Shown here piece after piece: positions 1 to 8,037 of a stretch of DNA of 64,000 bases. This stretch comes from Pseudomonas multiresinivorans (GTDB taxonomy: Bacteria > Pseudomonadota > Gammaproteobacteria > Pseudomonadales > Pseudomonadaceae): NCBI RefSeq assembly GCF_012971725.1, contig NZ_CP048833.1, positions 3,348,001 through 3,412,000 of the forward strand. The letters are read 5' to 3'. The position numbers and the translations under genes are program-made. The notes under the pieces were generated by a model. The model had not been told where the DNA came from. It saw only the letters and a list, made by a program, of their open reading frames with translations, and searched no databases. Position 1 is the first letter of the stretch. Every line of letters starts with the position of its first letter.

Positions 1-2352
1 CGGGTAGCAGGAGATCGGGCTGTCGCAGGTGGCTGCGTATTCCTCGTCCAGCAAGTTCTGCGCGTTCACCGAGAGGGTCACGTTCTTGTTCAGCGGGTAG
101 CTCACGCCGGCGTCGAACAGGGTGTAGTTGTCGACGTGGTAGGTGTTGGCGTTGTTGCCGTACAGCGAGCCGGTGTAGCGCACGCCGCCGCCGATGGAGA
201 GGCCGTCGACCACGCCTTCGTGGAAGGTGTAGTTCAGCCAGCCGTTGGCCATGTGCTCGGGCACGTTGGCCGGGCGGTTGCCCTCGTTGGCGTCGTTGCT
301 CTTGGTGATCTTGGCCTTGGTGTAGGTGTACGAGGCCAGCAGGTCCCAGTTCTGGTCCAGCTTGGCCTTCAGCTCTGCCTCGATGCCGCGCGAACGCTGC
401 TCGCCGGTGGCTTCGCTGAAACCGGTCGGCACGCCGTTGGCGTTGAGCTGGTTGGTGAGGATGTTTTCCTTGGTCAGCTCGTAGGCGGCCAGGGTGATCA
501 GCAGGGTTTCGTCCGGCTGGAACTTCACGCCCGCTTCGTACTGGTGGGCTTCGCTGGCCTTGAAGGCGCCGCCGTCGGAGCTGATGCCGGTGTTGGGCAC
601 GAAGGACTCGGAGTAGCTGACATAGGGCGCCAGGCCGAAGTCGGTCAGGTAGGTCAGGCCGACGCGGCCGGTAAAGGCGTTGTCCTTCTGCATGCTGTGG
701 GCGCCGACGTGGTTGTCCAGGTCGTTGCGCACGTAGTCGTAGCGGCCGCCGGCGGTGAGGATCCAGTGGTCGTCGAACTTGACCTGATCCTGCAGGTAGG
801 CGCCGATCTGTTCGATGTTCTGGTCGTAGTCGATCGCCTGGCCGGCGAGGGTGGTGTCCTTGGTCGGACGCGGAACGCTCTGGCCATACACCGGGTTATC
901 CAGGTTCAGCGACGGGCCCAGGGTGCGCCAGCGGGCGATATTGGCGTCCTGCCAGCTGTAGTCCGCGCCCATCAGCAGGGTGTGCTTGAAGGCGCCGGTG
1001 TCGAAGTTGGCCTGCAACTGGTTGTCCAGATTGAAGGTGTCCATGTGCTGGTCGAAGCGGTCCGCGGTGCGGATGATGTTCCGGCCCACCTGCAGTTGCG
1101 GCAGCAGGTTGGCGAAGATCAGGTCGACCTGCCCGTAGCGCGCGTTCTGGCGGAATTCCCAGGTGTCGTTGAGGCGGTGGCGAAATTCGTAGCCCAGGGT
1201 GTACTGGTCCTGGTCGAAGTGGTTGTAGTTGTGGTCGCCGAGCAGGGTGCCGGTGGGGTGGCCGTTGACGCTGTAGTCGAAGATCGAGCCGGAGTTGCGG
1301 TCACGCAGGAAGTCGGTGAGGAGGGTCAGGCTGGTGTCTTCGTCCGGCGCCCAGGTGAAGGATGGGGCGATGTAGTAGCGGTCGTCCTCGATCTCGTGGC
1401 CGTCGTCGTATTCGGCCTGGGTGTTGGCGTCGCGGGCCAGGCCCACCACGCGGTAGAGGAACTGGTTCTGGTCGTCCAGCGCGCCGCCGAGGTCGAACTG
1501 GCCCTGCTTGCGGTCATGGTTGCCGCCGGTCAGTTCCACTTCGTTGATGTGGTTGGCGGTGGGCTTCTTGCTCACGCGGTTGACGATGCCGCCGGCGTCG
1601 CCCAGGCCGAACAGGCTGGAGGAGGGACCACGGACCACGTCGATGCGCTCGAAGGCATAGGGCTCGCTGCGAAAGAACGCGTAGCTGTTGTTCTGCTGAC
1701 GCAGGCCGTTGAGGTAGTCACTGGTGGCCTGGGCGTTGAAGCCACGGATGTACATCCAGTCGAAGCCTTTCGGGTCCAGGCCATAGGCTTCCACCTTGAC
1801 GCCGGGCACGTAGCGCAGCGCTTCGGTCACGGTCTGGGCGCCCTGGGCGTCCATCTGCTTGCGGGTGATCACCGAGATCGACTGGGGGATTTCCAGCAGC
1901 GGGGTGTCGGTCTTGCTGCCGCTGTTGGAGGTGCGCGGCACGTAGCTGTCTTCACCTTCAATGGCGCCGGTGATGACCTGGGCGGACATGTTCAGGGTGT
2001 CGCCGCTGGCGGCGTCGGCGCCCAGCAGGGTCACGCGGCTGCCTTCCACCTGGTACTTGATGCCGGTGCCCTGCAGCAGGCGCTCCAGCGCCGCGGTGGG
2101 CTCCATCTCGCCGCGCACACCGGGGGCGCGCAGGTTCTGCACCTGGGTCTGGTTGAAGACGATCTGCAGGTTCGACTGCGCGCCCAGGCTGGTCAGGGCG
2201 GAGGCCAGGGACTGGGCCGGGATATCGATGCGGACCGGCGCGGCCTCTACGGCGGAGGCGGTCAGAACCATGCCCAGGGCGGTGGCGCGGACCAGGCGGG
2301 CCAGGGGCTTCACCGGGTGCCGGGATTGCAGCGCATTGCGGGTGCGACTCAC
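1..2352 (-). CDS. TonB-dependent siderophore receptor with N-terminal STN signalling domain (3' end outside window)
   Basis: Outer-membrane receptor that takes up a ferric siderophore and, through its STN domain, probably signals to the adjacent FecR/FecI pair. The frame stays open for 784 codons from a GTG at 2352-2350, which has AGGAG just upstream. The start gives a signal peptide of about 38 residues ending in SAVEA. An STN domain follows (about residues 40-110, DIPAQSLASALTSLG then LERLLQGTGIKYQVEG). The plug follows (IPQSISVITRKQMD, VRGPSSSLFGLGDAGG, IVNRVSKKPT) and then the barrel. The last visible residues, NLLDEEYAATCDSPISCYP, are typical of the penultimate strand of FhuA/FoxA/FpvA-like receptors, so only about 20 residues are missing. 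It lies downstream of a siderophore exporter in the same orientation. The ligand is probably a hydroxamate, by context only. Confidence 0.93.
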   Translation of the reverse strand, partial: MSRTRNALQSRHPVKPLARLVRATALGMVLTASAVEAAPVRIDIPAQSLASALTSLGAQSNLQIVFNQTQVQNLRAPGVRGEMEPTAALERLLQGTGIKYQVEGSRVTLLGADAASGDTLNMSAQVITGAIEGEDSYVPRTSNSGSKTDTPLLEIPQSISVITRKQMDAQGAQTVTEALRYVPGVKVEAYGLDPKGFDWMYIRGFNAQATSDYLNGLRQQNNSYAFFRSEPYAFERIDVVRGPSSSLFGLGDAGGIVNRVSKKPTANHINEVELTGGNHDRKQGQFDLGGALDDQNQFLYRVVGLARDANTQAEYDDGHEIEDDRYYIAPSFTWAPDEDTSLTLLTDFLRDRNSGSIFDYSVNGHPTGTLLGDHNYNHFDQDQYTLGYEFRHRLNDTWEFRQNARYGQVDLIFANLLPQLQVGRNIIRTADRFDQHMDTFNLDNQLQANFDTGAFKHTLLMGADYSWQDANIARWRTLGPSLNLDNPVYGQSVPRPTKDTTLAGQAIDYDQNIEQIGAYLQDQVKFDDHWILTAGGRYDYVRNDLDNHVGAHSMQKDNAFTGRVGLTYLTDFGLAPYVSYSESFVPNTGISSDGGAFKASEAHQYEAGVKFQPDETLLITLAAYELTKENILTNQLNANGVPTGFSEATGEQRSRGIEAELKAKLDQNWDLLASYTYTKAKITKSNDANEGNRPANVPEHMANGWLNYTFHEGVVDGLSIGGGVRYTGSLYGNNANTYHVDNYTLFDAGVSYPLNKNVTLSVNAQNLLDEEYAATCDSPISCYP

Positions 2353-2400
2353 TTGTTAGCTCCTATGATCTTGTCAGCGTGATCTTGTAATGCAGTTTCT

Positions 2401-2415
2401 AATAAGAATGATTCA
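2401..2415 (-). promoter_or_regulatory. Possible Fur box upstream of the TonB receptor
   Basis: AATAAGAATGATTCA lies about 50 bp upstream of the receptor start and contains the palindromic core GAAT-G-ATTC. It matches the 7-1-7 Fur consensus only partly. Iron regulation is expected for this gene class, but the site itself is weak. Confidence 0.4.
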
Positions 2416-2522
2416 GCTTCATGTGACGCGCCGGTTGGAAAAAACCGGAAAAATCCGTTCGATCTTTTTTTGTTGTTCAACGACGACCGGGTGAAAGGTC
2501 GGCCGTCCGGGCCGCCCGGCGG

Positions 2523-4211
2523 TCAGTGCATCGCCACGCCGGAAGTGCCGGGCGGAGTCGCAGTGCGGTGGTCCTCGATTTCCACGATCTGCCCGGCGCG
2601 CATGCGCAGCAGGCGGTCGGCGACGTCGAAATAACGGTCATCGTGGGATATCACGATCAGCGTCTTGCCCTGGGCACGAAGCTCGGGCAGCAGTTCGGTG
2701 TAGAAGATGCGGCGGAATTCCGGGTCCTGGTCCGCGGCCCATTCGTCGAACACCAGCACCGGGCGCTTCTCCAGCCACGCCTGCACCAGGGCCAGGCGCT
2801 TGCGCTGGCCGGTGGAGAGATCGGTGGTGGAGAATTCCTGGCCCTGCAGGCTGACCTTGTGGGCGATCTCCAGGCGCTCCAGGTAACGGGCGGCTTCGGC
2901 CGGGATGTCCTGGCTGCCCTTGAGCAGGTCCTCAAAGAGGAAGTAGTCGGCGAAGATGGTGGTGAACAGCTGGCGGTAGTCGTCGCGCGTGCTATCTCCG
3001 ACCGCTTCGCCATTGAGCAACAGTTCGCCGTCGCGCGGGACGTAGAGGCCGAGCAGCAGCTTGATCATCGTCGTCTTGCCGCAGCCGTTCTCGCCGGCGA
3101 TGAAGAGGATTTCCCCGCGATTCACCTTCAGGTTCAGCGGGCCGACGCCGAAGCCGCGGGTGCCGTCGTCGGTGGGGTAGTGGTAGGCCAGGTCGCGCAG
3201 CTCGATGGACTGGAACTCCAGCGGCTGTCGGCCGTCGTCGGCCAGCAGCAGGTTCGGCTCCGGCGAGGAAAAGCGCACTGACAGTTCGGCGATGCGGCGG
3301 AAGGCGACCTGCGCGCGGGTCACCACCGGCAATTGGCCGATCAGCCCTTCCAGCGGGCCCTTCATATACAGGAGCACAAGGATGAAGCCGGACAGCGTCG
3401 CCTGGTCGGTACTCGGCCACAGCGACTGGTACGCCAGCGCCACGCCGATGACGATGAAGAACAGCGTGGAACCGAAGCCCTTGGCGACGTTGAACAGATT
3501 GATCGAGCGCAGCTGGATATCGCAGATTTCGTCGGCGGTGCCCTGCAGGCGCTCGCTGTAATGCTGGAAGCGGCGCGGGCGGCTGATGCGCAGCTCCTTG
3601 GCGCCCTCGGCGATGGCGCGGTAGTGCTTCTGTAGCTCGTCTTCCTTGTCCCGAGCCTCGAAGAAACCCTTGATGCCCTTGGCCCGCGCGACGTACTGCA
3701 CGGCGCTGCCGACGACGATAGCGATAGCGGTGGCGAGGAACATCGGTGGCGACAGCCAGGCCAGGTAGCCCAGGCAGCCCAGTGTGGTGGTCAGGGCGAC
3801 GGCCAGCGGCGCGAAGGCGAAGGCGAAGTCGCTGATGGTGTCGATGTCGTGGGTCAGCACCGGAATCAGCCGATGGCTGCGGTAGCGTTCGATCTGCTCG
3901 ATGGGCGCGGAAATGATCTTGCTGCCCAGGTCCTTGCGCAGCCGCGCGATCACGTGCTGGCCGACGTAGTTGGTGCCCATGTCGGAAATGATCGAGCCCA
4001 GCAGTGCCAGCACGCACAGCCCCGTGAAGCCCAGCAGCAGTCCGGCGGGCATGCCACCCTGCGAGTGCAGGCTGTAGTTGATGGTGGCGAGCAGCGCGGT
4101 GATGGCCGAGCCGCCCAGAATCCCCAGCAGGGTGGCCGCAGTCAGCGGCAGCCAGTGCGGCCGCAGCAGTTTGAGCATTTCGCGCAAGGCGCTTGGAGCG
4201 GGAGTTGGCAT
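2523..4211 (-). CDS. Cyclic-peptide/siderophore export ABC transporter (PvdE/SyrD family)
   Basis: A 562-residue half-transporter with a fused permease and ATPase, of the family that moves non-ribosomal peptide siderophores or lipopeptides across the inner membrane. About six hydrophobic segments occupy residues 20-300. The ATPase has Walker A GENGCGKTT near residue 375, the family-typical signature LSTGQRKRLAL near 465, Walker B VLVFDEWAADQDP near 489 and the switch histidine in VISHDD. DEW in place of DEP/DEA is usual in PvdE-like proteins. It sits upstream of the TonB receptor on the same strand, and both are near pvdA, so export of the locus siderophore or its precursor is the likely role. 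The size fits PvdE (about 550 residues), but orthology to pvdE is not proven. Confidence 0.88.
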   Translation of the reverse strand: MPTPAPSALREMLKLLRPHWLPLTAATLLGILGGSAITALLATINYSLHSQGGMPAGLLLGFTGLCVLALLGSIISDMGTNYVGQHVIARLRKDLGSKIISAPIEQIERYRSHRLIPVLTHDIDTISDFAFAFAPLAVALTTTLGCLGYLAWLSPPMFLATAIAIVVGSAVQYVARAKGIKGFFEARDKEDELQKHYRAIAEGAKELRISRPRRFQHYSERLQGTADEICDIQLRSINLFNVAKGFGSTLFFIVIGVALAYQSLWPSTDQATLSGFILVLLYMKGPLEGLIGQLPVVTRAQVAFRRIAELSVRFSSPEPNLLLADDGRQPLEFQSIELRDLAYHYPTDDGTRGFGVGPLNLKVNRGEILFIAGENGCGKTTMIKLLLGLYVPRDGELLLNGEAVGDSTRDDYRQLFTTIFADYFLFEDLLKGSQDIPAEAARYLERLEIAHKVSLQGQEFSTTDLSTGQRKRLALVQAWLEKRPVLVFDEWAADQDPEFRRIFYTELLPELRAQGKTLIVISHDDRYFDVADRLLRMRAGQIVEIEDHRTATPPGTSGVAMH

Positions 4212-4345
4212 CGTCTTTTCCTGGCCCCGGCCTACCAGAGGGCAGGCCGCACAACGGGACGAGACGGCGCGCGAATCAGGAGATCATCGGCAAATCCGAA
4301 TCGTTCCTATCAAGACGAATGAGCCAGGAGAAAACTGAAGAGAAT

Positions 4346-4362
4346 TTGCGAAACTTTCGCAA
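4346..4362. promoter_or_regulatory. Perfect palindrome TTGCGAAACTTTCGCAA upstream of the exporter
   Basis: Two 8-bp arms, TTGCGAAA and TTTCGCAA, are separated by one base, 135 bp upstream of the ABC exporter start. There is no following T-run, so it is more likely a protein-binding site than a terminator. The binding protein is unknown. Confidence 0.4.
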
Positions 4363-4456
4363 GTAGGAAGGCCGCAGATGGGTGGGGCGCCAGGTTGCGG
4401 CCTCTTTTAGGAGCGGGCGCCTGGTGTCGGCACCTGCGGATTCCGTCGCATTGGAG

Positions 4457-4570
4457 TTCGCGAGCAAGCTCTCTCCTACAGTTGCACGCTTCGCCCGCGG
4501 ATAGCGGTGCGCCAGCCATTTTCTGCCCGGACCTTGGGGGCTTTTTGTAGGAGCGAGCTTGCTCGCGAAC
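4457..4570. repeat. Two REP palindromes
   Basis: A variant REP (TTCGCGAGCAAGCTCTCTCC, then TAC) lies at 4457-4479 and a full one (GTAGGAGCGAGCTTGCTCGC, then GAAC) at 4547-4570, in inverted orientation. The same family recurs near 9835, 25297 and 48845. They sit between the convergent-side gene ends of the fecR region and the exporter leader. Confidence 0.85.
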
Positions 4571-4612
4571 CTGCACGGCACGCCGCTACCCGGCATGCCC
4601 GCGTGGCGAGTA

Positions 4613-5632
4613 TCAGAGCTGAACGTAGCGGCTGGCGAGAACCGTACGGCCCTGGTTGTCCTTGCGCAGCTCCAGCGGCAGGACCTTGGGCAGCGAATCC
4701 ACCAGCGCCTGCAGGTCGTCCGTGCGGTAGATGCCGCCGATGCGCATGGCCGCGACCGTGGCGTCGTCGAGGAATACCGGCTGCTTGAGATAGCGATTGA
4801 TCAGCGGGATGGCGGCCTGGAGCGTCAGGTCGTCGATCACAAGCTTGCCTTCGGTCCAGGCGATGGCTCCGGCGGGGGCTACCTGGGCCAGTTCGATACG
4901 CTCGCTGCCCTTCAGGTAGCGAGCCTGCATGCCAGGTGTGAGTTGCGCACTGTTGCCGTCGACGCTGTCGGGAGGGCTGACCACCACCGAGCCTTCGAGC
5001 AGGGTAACCAGCATCTGGTGGGAGTCGGTCCAGACGTTGAAGCGCGTGCCGGTGACCCGCACGCTGCCGTTTTCGGTCCACACCGAGAAGGGCTGCAGCG
5101 TGTCGTGGGCAACCTGGAAATAGGCCTCGCCGCCGCTTTTCAGCCAGGCGCTGCGGCGGTCACGGAAGTCGGCGAAGACCAGTTGCGAATTGCTGTTGAG
5201 CTCGACTTTCGAGCCGTCGGCCAGTTCGACCATGCGCGGCGCGGGTTGCGCAGCGTAATAGCCGACCCGCGAGGGCAGCAGCCCAGCGGACCAGCCCGCC
5301 GACCAGACGGCACCGATGGCGACCAGCAGGCCAGCGGCGATGGCGGCAATGCGCCTGCCGTTACGCGGACGACGCTGGCTGCGTGCGCGATGGCGTGCCG
5401 GTCTGACGACGAGGTTCGGCTGGACCTGCGGAGTAGGCGGCAGCAGTTCCGAGAGCTGCCAGATCTCCAGCATCGCCTGGTACTCCTCCTCGTGGCGCGG
5501 GTCGACTTCGAGCCACTGCGCGAATTCGGCGCGCTCGGCATCGCTGCACTCGGCATCGTGCAGACGCGCGCACCAGTGCGCGGCTTCGGCGCTGATGCGG
5601 TCATCGTCGAACGGGGCGGGGGAGCTGGTCAT
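4613..5632 (-). CDS. FecR-family anti-sigma/signal-transducing membrane protein
   Basis: Inner-membrane regulator that relays receptor occupancy to the FecI-type sigma factor. The 339-residue protein has an N-terminal cytoplasmic sigma-binding region with the typical EAAHWCARLHD and FAQWLEVDPRHEEEY motifs. One membrane segment follows at about 95-116 (IAAIAAGLLVAIGAVWSAG). The periplasmic FecR domain comes next (VELADGSKVELNSNSQLVF, VTGTRFNVW, LLEGSVVV), then a C-terminal STN-like part (LVIDDLTLQAAIPLINRY). Length fits the family. It is divergent from the sigma gene at 5759, sharing a 126-bp promoter region with a Fur-like box. Many FecI/FecR pairs are instead co-transcribed. Confidence 0.92.
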   Translation of the reverse strand: MTSSPAPFDDDRISAEAAHWCARLHDAECSDAERAEFAQWLEVDPRHEEEYQAMLEIWQLSELLPPTPQVQPNLVVRPARHRARSQRRPRNGRRIAAIAAGLLVAIGAVWSAGWSAGLLPSRVGYYAAQPAPRMVELADGSKVELNSNSQLVFADFRDRRSAWLKSGGEAYFQVAHDTLQPFSVWTENGSVRVTGTRFNVWTDSHQMLVTLLEGSVVVSPPDSVDGNSAQLTPGMQARYLKGSERIELAQVAPAGAIAWTEGKLVIDDLTLQAAIPLINRYLKQPVFLDDATVAAMRIGGIYRTDDLQALVDSLPKVLPLELRKDNQGRTVLASRYVQL

Positions 5633-5687
5633 CAGGGATCTCGGTGAGGCCGTTTGCGGCCGATATCACACTTTCTTTTCGTGTTGA

Positions 5688-5702
5688 TGCGAGTGATTAT
5701 AA
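5688..5702. promoter_or_regulatory. Fur box between fecR-like and fecI-like genes
   Basis: TGCGAGTGATTATAA matches 11 of the 14 specified positions of the 7-1-7 Fur consensus TGATAATnATTATCA. It lies between the divergent starts, so Fur could repress both genes when iron is plentiful. Confidence 0.6.
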
Positions 5703-5758
5703 ATAAGCCTGACTCGGACTGTCAGCAGGCGCCTGCAGCCTCGACTGTTTTTCATAGG

Positions 5759-6265
5759 ATGCCCGACGGGGTGGAAAGCGCGTTCATCCGGTATTACAAG
5801 GAACTGGTCCTGTACCTCAATCGCAGCCTCGGCGACCGCCAGGCGGCTGCCGATGTGACGCAGGAAGCTTTTCTGCGCCTGCTCGACCGCAAGGGTGACG
5901 AGCATATCGAACAACCCCGCGCTTTTCTCTATCGCACGGCGGTGAACCTCAGTATCGACCTGCACCGGCGCGGACGCGTGCGCCGCACCGAAGAGCTGGA
6001 AACCCTAGACCGCGAAGGTTGCCTCGACGAGCGCTGCCCGCAGGAAGAGGCCAGCCGGCAGCAGCAACTGCAATTGCTCCAGCGTGCCCTTGGCGAGCTG
6101 CCCGAAAACTGTCGCCGCGCTTTCGTGCTGCGCAAGGTCGAGGGCTGCAGCCATGTCGAGATCGCCGAAACCATGGGCATTTCCCGCGACATGGTGGAGA
6201 AGCACATCGTCAACGCGATGAAGCACTGCCGGCTGCGGCTCAGGGCCTGGGGCGGGCAGGGCTAG
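5759..6265 (+). CDS. FecI-type ECF sigma factor
   Basis: Extracytoplasmic-function sigma factor of the iron-starvation group, 168 residues from the chosen ATG, the usual size. Region 2 is at about residues 8-75 (FIRYYKELVLYLNRSLGD, VTQEAFLRLLDR, PRAFLYRTAVNLSIDLHRR). Region 4 is at about 105-160 (LPENCRRAFVLRKVEGCSHV, IAETMGISRDMVEKHIVNAM). A longer frame opens at 5654, but it overlaps the Fur box and adds a non-conserved extension. A GTG at 5771 is an alternative. It probably drives the STN-domain receptor at 1-2352 and perhaps the exporter. Confidence 0.9.
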   Translation: MPDGVESAFIRYYKELVLYLNRSLGDRQAAADVTQEAFLRLLDRKGDEHIEQPRAFLYRTAVNLSIDLHRRGRVRRTEELETLDREGCLDERCPQEEASRQQQLQLLQRALGELPENCRRAFVLRKVEGCSHVEIAETMGISRDMVEKHIVNAMKHCRLRLRAWGGQG

Positions 6266-6604
6266 GCGCGGTTCGTCAGCCGCTCCTACGCTGATGCATT
6301 TACATGGAAAGACGCGCCAGCTCCGCCGGGATTTAGTCCCACGCGGCCCGCGCGTGATTTCCTGCGCCTGATTGGCTGCCCGTCATTCTGAAATTTTCAT
6401 GACTTAGTGAGAATCATTCTAAATTTCCCGAGGCCTGTCTCGTCTCTCCAGATAACGCGCTATCGACAGCGCAAATCATGGGCGACACGCAGGATCGAGT
6501 GCCGGCCGCCAAGCGGCGGGGCGCTCCTGGCAGGGCCGAGCAGTAGGCCGCCGGCTCCCGCGTCGTCATGCCCCACGGCCATCGCGACACAGGACATTGG
6601 CACC
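6266..6604. other. Leader/promoter region of the pvdA transcript
   Basis: Contains the end of the sigma gene unit, a clear Fur box at 6408-6422 and a leader of about 180 bp before the pvdA ATG. The pvdA frame is open back to 6407 but shows no conserved residues before 6605. No separate gene seen. Confidence 0.6.
6408..6422 (+). promoter_or_regulatory. Fur box upstream of pvdA
   Basis: TGAGAATCATTCTAA is a near-perfect palindrome around the core GAAT-C-ATTC and matches 11 of 14 consensus Fur positions. It sits about 190 bp upstream of the pvdA ATG and probably governs the three-gene run pvdA, acetyltransferase and FhuF. Confidence 0.75.
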
Positions 6605-7939
6605 ATGACTCAGATGATCACCCCGACCTACGACGTGCTCGGCATCGGTTTCGGCCCCTCCAACCTGGCGCTGGCGATCGCCCTGCAGGAGCAGGCGCGA
6701 CGCGAGGGCCGCCATTACCACGCGCTGTTCCTCGACAAGCAGGCGGACTACCGCTGGCACGGCAACACCCTGGTGGCGCAGAGCGAGCTGCAGATTTCCT
6801 TCCTCAAGGACCTGGTGACCCTGCGCAATCCCACCAGCCCGTACAGCTTCGTCAACTACCTGCATGCGATGGGGCGGCTGATCGACTTCACCAACCTGGG
6901 CACCTTCTACCCGTGCCGCATGGAGTACAACGACTACCTGCGCTGGGTCAGCGACCAGTTCGCCGAGCAGCGCGTCTGCGGCGAGACGGTCAGCCGCGTG
7001 GAGCCGGTGCAGGGCCCGGACGGCATCGAGCTGGTCAAGGTGCTGTCCACCGATGCCCGCGGCCACGAGCGCTTCCGCCTGGCCCGCAGCGTGGTGGTGA
7101 GCACCGGCGGCACGCCGCGCTTCCCGTCCGCCTTCAGCCACCTGCGTGACGATCCGCGCGTGTTCCACCACGCCCGTTACCTGGAATGCATGGCCAAGCA
7201 GCGCTGCAACCAGAACGAGCCGATGCGCATCGCGGTGATCGGCGGTGGCCAGAGCGCGGCGGAAGCCTTCATCGACCTGAACGACAGCTTCCCCTCGGTG
7301 CAGGTCGACATGGTCCTGCGCGCGGCCGTGCTCAAGCCGGCCGACGACAGCCCCTTCGTCAACGAAATCTTCGCCCCGCGCTACACCGACCTGGTGTTCA
7401 ACGAGCCCAAGGCCGAGCGCGAGAAGCTGATCCAGGAATTCCACAACACCAACTACTCGGTGGTGGACCTGGACCTGATCGAGCGCATCTACGGCATCTT
7501 CTACCGCCAGAAGGTGGCGGGCGTGGATCGCCACGCCTTCCTTTGCCGCCGCAATGTCGAGGCCGCCAAGGCCGACGCCGATGGTATCGAACTGACCCTG
7601 CGCGACAGCGCCACCGGCGCCGTGGAAACCCATCGCTACGACGCGGTGATCCTCGCCACCGGTTACGAGCGCAAATCGCACCGCGAGCTGCTCGCGCCGC
7701 TGCAGGATTACCTGGGCGATTTCGAGGTGGGCCGCGACTACCGCGTGCTGGCCGACGAGCGCCTGCACGCCGGCATCTACCTGCAGGGCTTCACCCAGGA
7801 CAGCCACGGCCTGAGCGACACCTTGCTGTCGGTGCTGCCGATGCGCGCCGAGGAAATCGCCGCCTCGATGTTCGAGCACCTGCCGCCGCAGGAATCGGCA
7901 CACAAGCCCTCGCGTCCGCTGACGGCCGAAAGCGCCTGA
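6605..7939 (+). CDS. pvdA: L-ornithine N5-monooxygenase (PvdA-like)
   Basis: Flavin- and NADPH-dependent hydroxylation of the ornithine side-chain amine, the first step towards hydroxamate iron ligands. The 444-residue protein, starting MTQMITPTYD, is very close to P. aeruginosa PvdA in length and sequence. It has the FAD-binding GIGFGPSN near residue 12, the block DYRWHGNTLVAQSELQISFL, PTSPYSFVNYL, the NADPH-binding IGGGQSAAEAF near 212 and ATGYE near 350. A Fur box lies upstream. The following gene encodes an IucB-like acyltransferase, so the product here is more likely acetyl- (or other acyl-) hydroxyornithine than the formyl form made by PvdF in pyoverdine synthesis. That last point is inference. 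Confidence 0.95.
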   Translation: MTQMITPTYDVLGIGFGPSNLALAIALQEQARREGRHYHALFLDKQADYRWHGNTLVAQSELQISFLKDLVTLRNPTSPYSFVNYLHAMGRLIDFTNLGTFYPCRMEYNDYLRWVSDQFAEQRVCGETVSRVEPVQGPDGIELVKVLSTDARGHERFRLARSVVVSTGGTPRFPSAFSHLRDDPRVFHHARYLECMAKQRCNQNEPMRIAVIGGGQSAAEAFIDLNDSFPSVQVDMVLRAAVLKPADDSPFVNEIFAPRYTDLVFNEPKAEREKLIQEFHNTNYSVVDLDLIERIYGIFYRQKVAGVDRHAFLCRRNVEAAKADADGIELTLRDSATGAVETHRYDAVILATGYERKSHRELLAPLQDYLGDFEVGRDYRVLADERLHAGIYLQGFTQDSHGLSDTLLSVLPMRAEEIAASMFEHLPPQESAHKPSRPLTAESA

Positions 7940-7945
7940 AGCCAA

Positions 7946-7970
7946 CGGCCCGGAGATTTCTTCCGGGCCG
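7946..7970 (+). terminator. GC-rich hairpin between pvdA and the acetyltransferase
   Basis: CGGCCCGGA and TCCGGGCCG form a 9-bp stem with a 7-base loop directly after the pvdA stop. Only a short AT-rich stretch follows, with no true T-run, so it may partly terminate or process the transcript rather than fully separate the genes. Confidence 0.45.
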
Positions 7971-8037
7971 ACTAAATTCCTGCCGACCCTGCTCGTCATA
8001 CGGGCGGGGTCGTTGCATTCACGAAAGGTTATCCATC

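Larger units (their letters stand above)
4212..4612. other. Intergenic region: exporter leader and REP sequences
   Basis: No convincing gene. The part next to the exporter start (4212-4345) probably holds its promoter, with no clear Fur box. It also contains a 17-bp palindrome (4346-4362) and two REP sequences (4457-4570), listed separately. Confidence 0.6.

Noticed and set aside
136..2382. A 748-codon open frame on the + strand opposite the TonB receptor.
   Set aside because: It is the antisense shadow of the receptor gene: valine/glycine/alanine-rich, no domain, no ribosome-binding site. Similar long shadows lie opposite pfeA (26853-28703) and the 45303 receptor (45744-47738).
6407..6604. 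An N-terminal extension of PvdA to 510 residues.
   Set aside because: The extension covers the Fur box region and has no PvdA similarity; MTQMITPTYD matches the family end.
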